A stretch of 64,000 nt of DNA from Linnemannia schmuckeri (GCA_029449235.1 JANATG010000006.1:1178001-1242000), one strand, 5' to 3'; positions 11,938 through 23,612 are shown, counted from the first letter of the stretch. Notes: generated by a model not told the origin, from the sequence alone. Numbers and translations: made by a program.

Positions 11938-12529
11938 TTAACGGAGACGACGGGCCTCACGCTCGGACTCCATAAGGCAGAGGATATCGCCTAAATGACA
12001 TGCAGTTCAAGAGAGGGTAACATATGTTAGGAAATGCCGCTGATCATAGCAAAGGCTTGGTTTTCACAGATTATCCTGTGAAAGTGACGAGTGGGAATGG
12101 CGTGTAGAAGATCCTGTAGTTTATATGCTTCGCAAGTGCGGCTTGTCTGCTGCCCAATTAAGGTGGATCGCGTCCAGCAGAAGCACACGCTCGCCCAGCA
12201 GCCCTTCAAGTGCGTTGACTGCCAATCACCAAAGTAGTCTCCTTGCTTAAAAGGTATTAAAATCCTGAGTTCAGAAAAAAGCCCGCTTGGCAAACAATCA
12301 AGTGTCATGTCCCACTGTATCCTTGAGTTAAAATACAAGGCACCAATTCGATCCAAGAGAATAACGTACCCTCACGGACGGGTCCCTTGACGTTACGGAT
12401 AACGTTGCGGATGGAGTTGGGGTTGGAGGGGTCCTCCTGCAACTCAACCTTAACCTGGGTGACACCACCGCGGGAGCCGGTACGGCCGAGAACCTTGGTG
12501 ACTTTGGCGTGCTTGACAACGGTCTTATC
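11938..12529 (-). CDS. RPS28: 40S ribosomal protein eS28 (RPS28), start exon not placed
   Basis: Two coding exons are clear: 12529-12370 and 11990-11938. They encode VTKVLGRTGSRGGVTQVKVE, RNVKGPVREGD and the invariant tail LMESEREARRLR, which define eS28, a small 40S protein next to the mRNA exit path. They account for 70 residues, so only the initiator Met (in phase 0) is missing. It probably sits alone in an upstream exon; a candidate is the ATG at 13207-13205 followed by GTAC, which would mean a 675-bp first intron, long for this window but not unusual for ribosomal-protein genes. Compared with yeast and human eS28 there are a few extra residues (DPSNPN region) before IRNVKGP. The gene is convergent with NPR2. 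Confidence 0.9.
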
Positions 12530-13396
12530 CTGAGGTGATAGAAAGGATGGAATAGGGGAAGGGTGTTAACAGGCTGTTGAACGAGCTGGCTTTTGGTTTG
12601 GTTGAGAGGTTAATCGCCCTTCTTTTTTCCTGCTGATGGGTTTGGCGTACTCCTGTAGCTTCTCACACAAACGAAACGAGATGTCTATCATCGCATCACT
12701 TTTGTGGTTCCTATCGACCTCTTCTGTCTCCAGATGACTTTGTCAGGGAGATCCTGTGACGTTATTCCCTTAATGAAAATTTTTGATGCATCCCTGTAGT
12801 GGTGCGGCAGAAGTGTGTTGATCGTCTCTTTGAAGGCTCCAAAGAAAACAAAGAAAAATCCGGCATAGTTTCCCCTAGCTCAACGACAGTTGACGGGCAA
12901 CAAGAGTGTGGTGTATGCTGATTCCTCCAGTACGATGTGATGCAGAGTTGGTTGGTTGATTGATGATAAGTCGAGTGGTTTGATGGGTTCACTCATCCAG
13001 ATGAGAAAATAAAAGATCCCGCCTCAAACAGCGATATCGAAGGTCCTGGAGGATGGCGAAAATGAGATGAGTCGAATGATGATGGTGCCGAATGGGTACG
13101 ATATCTGTTGTGCCGTGGGTGGCGATCGATGGATGGTATCGCCGAGCTGTGTGGCCAGATGGGCCAATTCCCTACGGCGTGGATGCATGGGCCGTCACAT
13201 GTACCATTTTAATAAGTGATCAAAAAGAAGGAAGGTTGCCACTACAGTCTGCTCACCGTGATAAGTCCAACTTGCCTCCTCCCCCTTAAGTCACACTTCT
13301 ACTTCGTTTTCCAGCTTTGCCCCGCTCAACTTACACTTTCCAGCAGAACGTACTTCCAATGGCCAACTCTAGCGACAATCTCTCCTTTACACATCG
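12530..13396. other. Divergent promoter region of RPS28 and CENP-B-like gene
   Basis: About 870 bp lie between the first recognised RPS28 coding exon and the CENP-B-like ATG. It probably contains the RPS28 first intron, initiator ATG and 5' UTR on the minus strand. No other coding region is supported. Confidence 0.5.
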
Positions 13397-15082
13397 ATGC
13401 ACACATCTCTCTCGTCATCCAGAAAACACTTACAACAAGAGGAAAACTTTCTAAGGGCAGCAGCAGCAGTCAGAGCAGAGCTCCAGAATGCCATGAACCC
13501 CGTACCTCCAGACCCACGGACAACCAAGGGTATAACCCACGAACAGCGATACTACCTGTGCCTCAAGAAGCAGGACTGTCCCGCCATGAAACAGGCCGAG
13601 CTCGCAGCCTGGTTTCTGGAGACCTACTCGTTCCCCATCAGCCAGCCGACCATTTCTCACTCCTTGAAAAAGAGTGCCGAAATCATTGCTAGAGGCATCT
13701 CTACCCCAGGACTGGAACCCACACGGGTAAGGCGGAGACCTGTGCGACATCCGGAACTCGAGCAGGCACTCTTCCAATGGGTGCAACAACAGCAGGAACA
13801 GCAGCTAGAACAAGAACGGAGACAAGAGCAGTCGGGAGACGGGTCAGATCCGATTTCGGGGCCTGCGCTGGTTCGACAGGCTAAGAAGATTGCCCAGGAA
13901 ATGAACATTCATGACACGGTCTTTTGCCCCGGATGGCTATCGCGGTTCAAAATGAGGTACGGGATTACGCCAAGTCGAGGATCCAGTCAACCAGAAAACC
14001 ACCATCGTCATCACCATCTCAACCACGCTCATCATCCACACCACCCACACCCACATCAGCGTCGACATCGACACCACCAACTTCCTGAGCAACAGCAGCA
14101 GCAACTACAACAACCGCAGCAGCAGCCTCAGTCAGAGTTTGAAGCGCCAATACAAACAGTCAGCTCCATCACAATTTCCAATCACTCGTGCTCTCCTCCT
14201 CCGTCTGAGGATTACTCGCTGCCTCAAAGCGATACATTAACACCGAGGAATACCTTGGACTCTACCGCACTCGGAACAATCGAGATACGACCTTCTATTG
14301 CAGTACCTGCCAGCATCAACAGTTCCCATTCGTCATTACAGCAACTGCGTCCACAACACACTGGCTTTGGTCCGGTACATATACTTCCGTCCTCAGGAGA
14401 CCTTGATCGGCAGTCACTTCACCAGCAACGACAACAATATTTACAACAGCAACAGCAACAGCAGCAGCAACAGGATGCACAGCTACTGCAGCAGTTCAGG
14501 ATGCAAACCTTTCAACCTGCAACTTCACGTACTACCCATCTACACCCCCATAATCAACAGCGGCAACAGCACCAACAGACACTGACTGATTTTCAGCCGG
14601 TTTCTGGAGAATCATCGCCATCGCCATCGTTAGCAACTTCAGCATCGAAAATAACAGCGGCGATGCATCTAGAATTCCTCCAGTCTATACCTATTACTAC
14701 TCCTACCAACGGAACTGGATCCTTCCTTCATGTGCCTTCCTCCCTGCCGCCTTCACCGCTCTCTCATCACGCTCCAGGATCTCTACTTCGGTCACCCAAT
14801 GATCCGTTTCAATCGTCGTCTATCGTCGCAAGGACCGATGCTATGACTTCTACCTCATCGTCTACTGGTGGTTCGAAATTGGACTCTAGTGTGACGCTGG
14901 GCAAAGTGCAGACTTTACAGGAGGCACAGCGACTGGTTCAGCTCCTGAGGCAGTATGCAGGATCTAATCTTCAAGACCCGACAGGAGCATTGAAGAGTTT
15001 GGAGTCGTTGGAGTGGGAGCTGGACCCGACTAAGATGAGAGGGTCTATCACCATCTCTGAAATGGGAGACGACCAAGACTGA
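13397..15082 (+). CDS. CENP-B-type helix-turn-helix DNA-binding protein, Gln/Pro/Ser-rich
   Basis: One uninterrupted exon encodes up to 561 aa; an internal ATG (MNPVPPDPRTTKG, residue 33) could also start it. Residues about 35-205 form two helix-turn-helix units as in the N-terminus of CENP-B, fission-yeast Abp1/Cbh and Tc5/pogo transposases. The first is psq-like (THEQRYYLCLKKQDCP, FPISQPTISHSLKKSAEII). The second is Tc5-like (ELEQALFQWVQQQ, ALVRQAKKIAQEM, CPGWLSRFKMRYGI). Everything after residue 210 is His/Gln/Ser/Pro-rich, and I see no DDE transposase domain. It therefore looks like a domesticated DNA-binding protein or a transcription factor in the nucleus. The C-terminus has a short acidic amphipathic end (LVQLLRQYAG, LESLEWELD). 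Confidence 0.8.
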   Translation: MHTSLSSSRKHLQQEENFLRAAAAVRAELQNAMNPVPPDPRTTKGITHEQRYYLCLKKQDCPAMKQAELAAWFLETYSFPISQPTISHSLKKSAEIIARGISTPGLEPTRVRRRPVRHPELEQALFQWVQQQQEQQLEQERRQEQSGDGSDPISGPALVRQAKKIAQEMNIHDTVFCPGWLSRFKMRYGITPSRGSSQPENHHRHHHLNHAHHPHHPHPHQRRHRHHQLPEQQQQQLQQPQQQPQSEFEAPIQTVSSITISNHSCSPPPSEDYSLPQSDTLTPRNTLDSTALGTIEIRPSIAVPASINSSHSSLQQLRPQHTGFGPVHILPSSGDLDRQSLHQQRQQYLQQQQQQQQQQDAQLLQQFRMQTFQPATSRTTHLHPHNQQRQQHQQTLTDFQPVSGESSPSPSLATSASKITAAMHLEFLQSIPITTPTNGTGSFLHVPSSLPPSPLSHHAPGSLLRSPNDPFQSSSIVARTDAMTSTSSSTGGSKLDSSVTLGKVQTLQEAQRLVQLLRQYAGSNLQDPTGALKSLESLEWELDPTKMRGSITISEMGDDQD

Positions 15083-15182
15083 GTATATGTATATGTATGA
15101 ATAAATGCGACGTGTATTACTAGCGAAAATGGGAAAAAATGCTCCAGGCGTGTGTGTGTGGATGTGCCAACTGTTGTTGGTT

Positions 15183-16840
15183 TTACTGGATGCACTTTGT
15201 GGGTCCCAACATGAGTTCAGGGCGGACCCACTCCTTGAACTGGTCCTCGTTCAAAAGCCCCAACGAAATGGCAGCCTCCTTTAGAGTCGTTCCTTCCTTA
15301 TGTGCCTTCTTGGCGCACTTGGCGGCATTATCGTAACCAATATAAGGGTTTAGAGCCGTGACAAGCATCAAGGACTCGTTCATGATCGCATTGATCTTCT
15401 TCTCGTTCGCCGCAATTCCCACAACACAATTTTTAGTGAAGGAGATACAGGCATCGGACAAGAGACGGATGGACTGGACCATGTTCTTGATCATCACAGG
15501 CTTGAAGACGTTCAACTCAAATTGGCCATTAGAGCCCGCGACAGAGATGGTGGTGTTGTTGCCCATAACCTGGGCACAGACCATGGTCATGGCCTCACAT
15601 TGCGTAGGGTTGACCTTCCCGGGCATGATCGATGAGCCGGGTTCGTTTTCGGGCAAGTTCAATTCTCCAAGACCGCAACGAGGACCAGAACCCAAGAAGC
15701 GGATGTCATTGGCGATCTTCATCAGGGAGACGGCGAGGACGTTAAGCGAACCGTGGGACTCGACGATGGCGTCGTGGGCAGCCAGGGCTTCAAACTTGTT
15801 GGGGGCGGTCTTGAAGGGGAGCTTGGTAATCTCTGCAATCGCCTTGGCAACCTTGATATCAAAGCCCTCGCGTGTGTTCAAACCCTAATCAGACGAAATG
15901 CAAATTGATCATTAGCAAAACTACTGATATTTTCTCATTTTAGGATTGCCTCTGAGATAAGGAAAAGAAAAAAAAAAAACTTACGGTGCCAACGGCAGTG
16001 CCTCCCTGAGCGAGGTTGTAAAGACGAGGAAGGGTCGCCTGGACACGTGCAATACCATAGGTAAGCTGCTGAGCATATCCCGAAAACTCCTGTCCGAGAG
16101 TCAAGGGAGTAGCATCCTGCAAGTGAGTGCGACCAATCTTGATGATGTCCTTGAATTCATCGCTCTTGGCTTGAATCGCGTCACGGAGGAGAGTGATGGC
16201 GGGGATAAGGCGTTGATTGATCTCGATCGCAGCAGCGACATGCATGGCGGTGGGGAAAGTATCGTTAGAGGACTGGGACATGTTGACGTGGTCGTTGGGG
16301 TGGACAGGCATCTTGGATCCAAGCTCGCCTCCCAAGAGCTCAATGGCGCGGTTGGAAATAACCTCATTGACGTTCATGTTGGTCTGGGTGCCAGAACCGG
16401 TCTGCCAAATCACCAGGGGAAAGTGATCGAGGAGCTTGCCCTCGATGACTTCATCAGCTGCTTTGACGATAGCATCGCCGATCTTGGCATCGAGACCGTA
16501 AGTCATATTGACCTGGGCAGCAGCGCGCTTCAAGACACCGAAAGCCTTGATCAAGGGTTCGGGCATGCGCTCTGTCACGCCACCAATATCAAAGTTCTGC
16601 AAGGAGCTAATAAAATGCAGTGAACAGTGAGTTTGTGAGTTACAACTGGGGAGGATGAGTACACGCGTCTTCCTGTATGGTGGATGTCCTGTTATGCTTT
16701 TTTTTGTTGAAGCCGTCTTGTGAAGGTACTCACCGTTGAGTCTGGGCACCCCAGTATCTGTTGTCGGGGACCTGAAGGATTCCGAACGTGTCAGCCTCCT
16801 CGCGGTAGGTCTGTGCCTGGACTTGCTCGTGTGCTGACAT
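15183..16840 (-). CDS. FUM1: Class II fumarate hydratase (fumarase)
   Basis: Three exons (16840-16734, 16606-15985, 15884-15183) give 476 aa, a normal length for class II fumarase. It catalyses the reversible hydration of fumarate to malate in the TCA cycle. Signatures are the fumarase/aspartase loop GSSIMPGKVNPTQCE, the substrate-binding parts WQTGSGTQTNMN, HPNDHVNMSQSSNDTFPTAM and GRTHLQDATPLTLGQE, and NRYWGAQTQRSLQNF across the first intron. The chosen start (MSAHEQVQAQ) gives no mitochondrial presequence, so this product may be the cytosolic form. The same frame is open upstream to 17032 through a hydrophobic Ser/Leu stretch, but that looks like translated 5' UTR. It is convergent with the CENP-B-like gene (100 bp between stops) and divergent from the SAPS gene. 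Confidence 0.95.
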
Positions 16841-17811
16841 TTTTTTTTTTTGGTGGTTGTGTGAAATGAGGGAATGGACAAGTGAAAGAAGCTGAATCAA
16901 AAGTGAATGTGAAAGCGAAAAGGGGACAAGGAGGAAGAAAAGTTGGAGAAGAGAGAGAGAAGAAAAGGAAAAGGGCGCATGAAGGAAGAGAAATACCGAA
17001 ACAGGTAGAAGGGTGGATCTCCTGTCGGACAAGCCCCTTAGTGAGTTTTGATCCCGCCTGCAGGAGAGTGGGAAAAAAAGCTTGTCTGTCCAGGCTGGAG
17101 CTGGATACCTGTTTTTGGGCGATGCTCTGAGCAGGATCCTTATCTAGTGGGGAAAAAGTGGAGGCGGACGGAGAGAGAATAGGAGTGCAAAGGCTGTGTG
17201 AGTGCGCCTACTTTTGCAGGGTGCAGGTTCTTTCAGAAAAGGAGGCGCGTTTTGATTTCGCGTCCTCGTAGCTCGAAAAAGGACCCTTTTGTGTCAAGGG
17301 ATGAATCATGAACTGGACGCGCGTGCAGCATGTACGATCAAGAAGGCAAAAAGAGCTTCCCTCGCATGTGTCTCCGTCTGTGTCTGTGTGTGCCTGGAGA
17401 GTGTGCGAGAGGCAACACTGTAAATTCGAGTGGCGTCGATGATTTTTTTTTTTTTTTTTTTTTTTTCGTCTTTTCGTCGTCTGTTTCTGCTTGCAAGCTG
17501 TCCTTTTCCATTCCTATTTTCGCTGCTTCCTCTTTTTTCCTACTCCACTCTCATTCCAACGACACACTCACTCACACACCTGCCTTAGCTTAACGACACT
17601 CTCCCCTTCTTTTTTTACCTTATAACCTCAGCTTACCTCTGACACCTCTTCATTCACTTTATCACTCTTGCAAACCTCCTTGCATCCTCTTCCTTCGCAC
17701 ACCCACACGACATCAACTGTTCAAACAAAACAAGAGGCCAACCCACCTAACCCCACCAAAAAACAAGACAGGACAAGACAACACAGGCCAACCACACTCT
17801 TCCTCTTCACC
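16841..17811. other. Divergent promoter region, FUM1 / SAPS gene
   Basis: About 970 bp between two divergent start codons. The fumarase side is G/A-rich on the plus strand (C/T-rich on the fumarase coding strand). The SAPS side turns C/T-rich on its own coding strand from about 17470 and has a run of about 25 T at 17442-17466. No gene is seen. Confidence 0.55.
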
Positions 17812-20800
17812 ATGTACTGGCGATTCGGTCACCAGAACCCCTCAGTGATTGACCATCTGCTCGAAAGCGGAAACGTCTCGCTCGAAGAACTGCTCGAACA
17901 AGACGATCTCATTCAGGAGTGCAAGGCCCAGAATCCAAGGCTCATCGAATAGTAAATGCTCAACTTGTCCTTTTTTTTAATTTATTGCTCTAAATACGTT
18001 GTGTGTTTGACATCAAATCGCTTTTTTGTACGCCTTGTTTCCATGCATCCTTATTTTTTTATTTTGGATGTCGAGGATTGGAGAATGTACTTTATTGTTG
18101 TCACTTGAGCCAATAGCTTTCGAAAAAGTGATGAATGAATGACTTTTCTTCTCGTGGGCTTGCAGGGTTGTCGTGCCGCTTGTGCATAACATACCGAATA
18201 ATAAATAACAAAACAGGCCGACAATGTGGATCCATCCCTCTTACCACACCTCGAACAGGTCCAAAGCAACAACTCAGACGACACAGCCAATTCCTAACAG
18301 CCCATTGTTCCCTTTTCAATGCTTTCGTCACACCTTAGTTTACGTGAACCGTCGGTGCTCCAGCAGCTGCTCAGCTATATCACGAGTGATGACCTCGAAG
18401 ATCGCGCACGGTTCAAGTAAGTTATTCATCTTTCTTTCATCCGCGCCTTCATCTTTCTTGAAAGGAGGGCAAATCTCCTCGTACTCGGGTGGAAGTAGAA
18501 AGCAGGGATTAAGAGGCAAGCACACTAATTTTGCAATCAGCAACAGGACAGGATATAGCACGAATGAAAGAGGCAGAGGAGAAACATACAAAATCATAGA
18601 CAAGGACAGGACAGAAAATCGAACTCTGTGGCATATTTCACAGGAATATCACACAGACGAGGGCTTCAGCAGGAATCCAGCAGCAAACAACCAACATACA
18701 CGCGAGCAATTGAAACTCAGGACAGGAGCCTCCCTCTTTCTCTCCACCAACAGTTGTGGTATGACGGTTATCGGGATTAAAACCCTCTCCTTCAACTCAA
18801 AAGACCAATTACGAATAGGTGCAGTCAAAGTGCAGAGAGAGAGGCCGGGAGAATATACATAACTCGTCACTAACCACGATATCCGCTTTATTCACCTATC
18901 TGAAATGATAGATATCCATTTATCGCCTGCGAAGTGATCGCATGCGAGGTCTGGGGTATCTTCGAGTCAGCATTAACTCACAGCGACATGCTCGTCAAGT
19001 TCTGGGAGTTCCTTGATCGACCTCCACCTCTGAACCCTGTCCAAGCCAGCTACTTTGCCAAAGTGATTGGTGTATTTTTGATGAAAAAGACGAATGAGGT
19101 AACGCCAATAGCAAGCAATTAGGACTGTCAGGGCTGAAGGAGATGGACGCCTCAAGACAATACTATCCAGTGACACTAACGTAAGGGTACCTTCCTCTCC
19201 ACCATGATGTCCCACGATCTAGATGTTGAGCTTCATCCGTTCCCAGCCTAAAGTGGTGCCAAAACTCCTGTTACACATGTCAACGTCCGCCATCATGGAC
19301 CTGTTGCTCAAGATTATCAGCATGGAGGAATCGCCCGAAGGAAAGGGGACAGTTCAGGTCCGTATGCGTGTCATCTTTTCCATCACCTTTTATTGTTTTG
19401 AATTCAATAACCTTGAGAGCAATTGGTCCTTTGACCATGGAACACAAGACAAAGAAAGAAAAAGATTGAAAGAACCAGTCCAAAAAAAAACTAACTATTA
19501 CGCTCTCAATTCTTAATATCTAGTGGTTGAGCGAAGAGGGCTTGATGCCGTGGCTCGTAAATCGCTTGGACCCCAACTTTGACGAAGAGGTAAACAGCTG
19601 ACTCTATCTTCAATCTGCACCTGTTCTCATATTGCCTCGACTTCATATATCCTAACAGGCATTTTCTCGCACATTCCTCGTGCTGTTAATAGGTGCACTC
19701 AATTGCATCCCAAGTATTGCTGGATATCATTGCCATTTCTCAGTCCTCTCACCCCGAGCAACCTTCCATTGGAACGAATGTGTTGATTGAAGAGCTCAAG
19801 AGCGAAGTTATTGTCAGCCAGCTCGTGAGCTTCATGCTGGATAGAGATGCTCCTTACTCGTCTTCCACTCTGATCAACGGTGTCACCATTTTCATTGAGC
19901 TGATTCGAAGAAACAACAGGTACGGCATGTGCTCTAGCAAAGTGAAATGTACACTATTGAATGCGGTGCTGTCACCAATTCTAAACGCCGTTTTGTCCGT
20001 TGTTCGTCTTTAGTGATTACGATGTGGAGCCACTTCCTCCAAATGCCACAGAGCCTGCGCGTGAGGCAGTGGACTTGAGCGATCTTCTCAAGGTCTTGGC
20101 AACTCGGATCGAGGACTTTAAGGACCTTCTCATCGTGCCTAGATCAACGGTATGGATCTCTTCATCAATTGCAGGGACTTTTCATTTGCAACAGGCAGTG
20201 CTCTAACCATTCTTATGTATTTTCAAATAATGGCAGACTGGCCCAATTTTGACATCGATTGGAAAGCAAACTCCTCTTGGATTTGAGCGTCTCAAGATCT
20301 GCGAGATGTTTGCAGAGCTCCTTCATTGCTCCAATATGGCCGTTTTGAATTCCAAGCCAATCATTACGGTTTCCGCGGATGGCACTGTCAAGATACCCAA
20401 GGTGTCGCTGGCCACACTTCATCACCAGGCGAATTCAGTGAATGGCGATGTAGATGAGGAGGACGAACATAACGACAGCAAGGACCAGCAACACGACTCG
20501 GGCAAGGGTTCAATCGCCACTGACAAGGATAACACTGATGACCACGCCATCCCACGCACTTCTTCTGACGGACCATGTCCATCGACTTTGGCCAGCTCGA
20601 CAATTGCAACTCTTGCGTCCGCCAACGCGATCGAAGGAGACGTTTTGATTCCTGTCGGAGACTTTTTGAAGTTGCAGTTCGTGGATCACCACATTATCCC
20701 AACTTGTTTTGATCTTTTCTTCCAGTTCCCGTGGAACAACTTTCTTCACACAGTAGTCTATGATATGGTTCACCAGGTGTTCCATCGACCTATGGGAGAT

Positions 20801-22632
20801 ATTGGGCGTCCCGGTGCTGATGGTACCTATGTCCCTCCCAAGGCTGACCAGGACATGACTGAAGGGTGGAATAGGAGGCTCACAATTTCGATTTTCAAGG
20901 ACGGTCAGCTGACCAAGCGTATTACAGATGCTCAGCGACTTTGTGATTATGAATGGTGAGCAATTTTTTTTTTCATTTTTGAATCTACAAGGAACGTATG
21001 GTACCAAGCGCATGGGTTACTGACAACACGTTCTTTGAATTTGTAGCGCGCAACCAAAGGGTGTCCGTCTTGGCTACATGGGTCATTTGACATACATTGC
21101 TGACGAGACAGTCAAGCTGTTGGAATTGTACTCGCAAACGTCGTTGTTGTCGACACTGTACGAGCATATCGACCTGGAGGACTGGTGGAATTATGTCTCC
21201 AAGATTCTCAAGGAAACTAAAGAACGTGACGCCAAGGTACTCGGAGGATCTCGTCCCAACGTTATTGAGAGCCACAAGCCTGACCATGACGATGGCAACG
21301 ACGACGACTACATTGACGACAACGATGAGGACTATGGAAACGACTTTATTGGCGGTGACATTGGAGCTGGCCACGAGGGCGATGTTGCCAGTGACCAGGT
21401 ATGTGCCTGATAATGCTGTCAATGTGTTTTTCGTATTGGCAGGAATATGATGCTCTTTGCAGTGTCTGACAAGGCACATTTTCCTTCTTGATAGTTTGCG
21501 CGTTATTTATGTCAACAGATCACCAACAACCTTCCCGATAAGTTTGGATCTTCGGATGAGGATGAGGATGACGACGAAGGTAACTGGATCGGAGAATATG
21601 GAGCTGAAAACCAGTTCGACCGCGTTGGTGCCCCAGGAGCTCTCAGCGATCCTTTCGGCAACAATCACGCTATGGACTTTGACAGCGATGACGAAGATGG
21701 AGTCGATGAGGAAACATGGAATGCTGCAGTATGTATTCTTTTTTTTTCGTTTTGCATCACAAAAGGATTTTTCTATTTTGCGAAGTACTGTTTAAATCTC
21801 TAACTATTATTATTTTATTTCATCTTTTGAATAGTGGCCAACAAAGCCTGCGGAGCAAAACGGCGTGCCGGCACAATTGGAAACCAAGCTGGTGGAACAA
21901 TCGGAGGACTTACAAGGAGCCACATCTATCAAGACGACGCCTGCAGCGCGGGACAATGAATCAGCCAAAGCTAATGTGTCAGAATCTAATACCCCATCGA
22001 CAGCAGCATCGACGCCTTCAGCAAATCCCAGCGCAGTTACCCCTGTCAGCACTACAGCTGCGGCTACTGGTTCGAGTCAAGCTGCTGAATCCGAGCCAGA
22101 TGAACCCATGGTGAGAGTTCCAGCGCCGTTGCGGTCAGTGAGCAATGGTGAAGCAAAGAGCAAGGATGTGGCTGTGAACGGAGATGACAGGGTCTCGGAT
22201 AAGGTCTCGGACAAGGCCTCGACCGAGTTAGCAGCTACTGTGGAACCTGTTAAGTTGGTACCCGAGGTTCAAGCACCACCTCCTCTCAAGAAGTTTGTTC
22301 CTTCGTTCAAACAGGAATCTTCTGAGCCATCACCCTCGAAAGCCACTACTGAAGCACCGTCTGTGATCAAGATGGAAATGAAGGTTGTTACTCTTTCCGA
22401 TCCTGAACAACCTCTTCTCAAGAAGACCACTTCTGCTGCAGTTGTAACCACACTTGCTCCTACCACACCTTCCACCACTACTGCTGCTTCCGTGCCTGCT
22501 TTTACAATTTCTCCTACCGGCACGCCAAAGACAATGGAGACAAAGGCATTGGCGCCCAAGGCTGAGACGAAGGCTGACACTAACGTCAAAGACACGACGA
22601 AGCAACTGGACGCGCTTAAACTTGAGAAGTAG
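17812..22632 (+). CDS. SAPS-domain phosphatase-associated protein (Sit4/PP6 regulatory subunit)
   Basis: Eleven exons with closed phases give 1015 aa: 17812-17951, 18339-18416, 18912-19098, 19223-19357, 19524-19589, 19693-19919, 20014-20149, 20237-20955, 21047-21398, 21519-21728, 21835-22632. The N-terminal motif MYWRFGHQNPSVIDHLLESG, followed by LREPSVLQQLLSYIT, YPFIACEVIACEVWGIFE, and the block FPWNNFLHTVVYDMV are typical of SAPS proteins (yeast Sap155/Sap185/Sap190, human PPP6R1-3). These act as regulatory subunits of the Sit4/PP6 phosphatase in TOR and cell-cycle signalling. A central acidic run (DHDDGNDDDYIDDNDED, then DEDEDDDEG) and a Ser/Thr/Ala-rich tail of about 250 residues are predicted to be disordered. 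Which yeast paralogue it corresponds to cannot be told from sequence. Confidence 0.92.
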
Positions 22633-22748
22633 AAACCTGTAATTGTTCATTTTCCTTCTCTACTCACACCACACTACACGCACACGCAAACACACAGACA
22701 TTAAACTTCAACAAGCATTGCAACAAGGTTTATTCAGAAGATTGAATG

Positions 22749-23612
22749 TTATGGTGGCGTTGTGTGCGAAGGCAGGATGAGTTTGAGGTTTGACTGAATC
22801 AGAGAGAAGGGAAGAGATTGAGAGGTGGTGTCAATGGCGTCTAGCATTTTCTGCAAGTGGTGCTGAAACTCTTCCAAACTTGAGTTCTGAGGCGTAGCTG
22901 TTGCTGTCATGGTAGAGAAGAACTGTTGTTGAATCACGTCCAGGGTGCGTCCTTCCGAGATCAGGACCTCTGTGCAGGCGTAAAGACTCGCTGAGATGGA
23001 ATTTTCAGTTGTAGTGGCGGTGGCATCAGAAAAGGCAAGCTCGTTAAGAGATTGAAGCTGACGGATTCTGGCGTGGATGAAATCACCAAGGTCTTCGGCA
23101 TCTTCTTGGTCGCGGAGAAGATGATACATTGTTGTTAGTCCTCCCGCGTGGTCGTTGCCGTCGCCGATCCTGTGTACAAAGGGAAGTACCCACTCGTTGG
23201 TAGTACTAGAATTGTGCTCGAAGATAGTGACGCGATAGTAAAGGTGGGGCGGCAAGCAGCCGTGAGGCTTGTCCATGTCGGGCGGGTAGAATCCCCAGGG
23301 ATGTGGTGTGCCCTGTAGGAAGAATAACACCTCGTCGTTGTTGCTTTTGTTGCCCTCTTTTTGGTCGAGAGATGTAGGTTGTTGTTGCTGTTGTTTTTTG
23401 TAGAGGATGTTTGTTGCCGTAGTGGTGGTAGGACGGAAGACTGCCCAGAAGTGGGCGGGTTGATCTTCGAGCTCATGATGTCTATGCGAATGCGAATGAG
23501 TGTGATGAGAATGGTGGGTTGGTGGTGCTGAAGGCTCAGGCCCAGGGCCAGGTCCGTAGGCGATGAATGCAACTCCGTCGAGGTACCTTGCCACAGGTGA
23601 TGGCAGCGTCAT
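22749..23612 (-). CDS. Uncharacterised 287-aa protein, His- and Gln-rich N-terminal half
   Basis: One open exon from the ATG at 23612 (MTLPSPVARYLDGVAF) to 22749. I do not recognise it. The N-terminal half has a repeated Gly-Pro run, a His-rich patch (about residues 33-46) and a poly-Gln patch. Non-repetitive stretches suggest folded parts: DEVLFFLQGTPHPWGFYPPD, HLYYRVTIFEH, EWVLPFVHRIGDG. The C-terminal 130 residues look helical. There is no signal peptide or membrane segment. It is convergent with the SAPS gene (116 bp between stops). Its coding-like composition and conserved-looking Pro/Gly/Trp patterns support a real gene. An upstream in-frame ATG at 23717 would add a hydrophobic leader, which I consider UTR. 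Confidence 0.6.
   Translation of the reverse strand: MTLPSPVARYLDGVAFIAYGPGPGPEPSAPPTHHSHHTHSHSHRHHELEDQPAHFWAVFRPTTTTATNILYKKQQQQQPTSLDQKEGNKSNNDEVLFFLQGTPHPWGFYPPDMDKPHGCLPPHLYYRVTIFEHNSSTTNEWVLPFVHRIGDGNDHAGGLTTMYHLLRDQEDAEDLGDFIHARIRQLQSLNELAFSDATATTTENSISASLYACTEVLISEGRTLDVIQQQFFSTMTATATPQNSSLEEFQHHLQKMLDAIDTTSQSLPFSLIQSNLKLILPSHTTPP

Noticed and set aside
16730..17032. Longer fumarase N-terminus starting at 17032
   Set aside because: The extra residues are a Leu/Ser/Phe stretch from the C/T-rich leader rather than a typical Arg-rich presequence.
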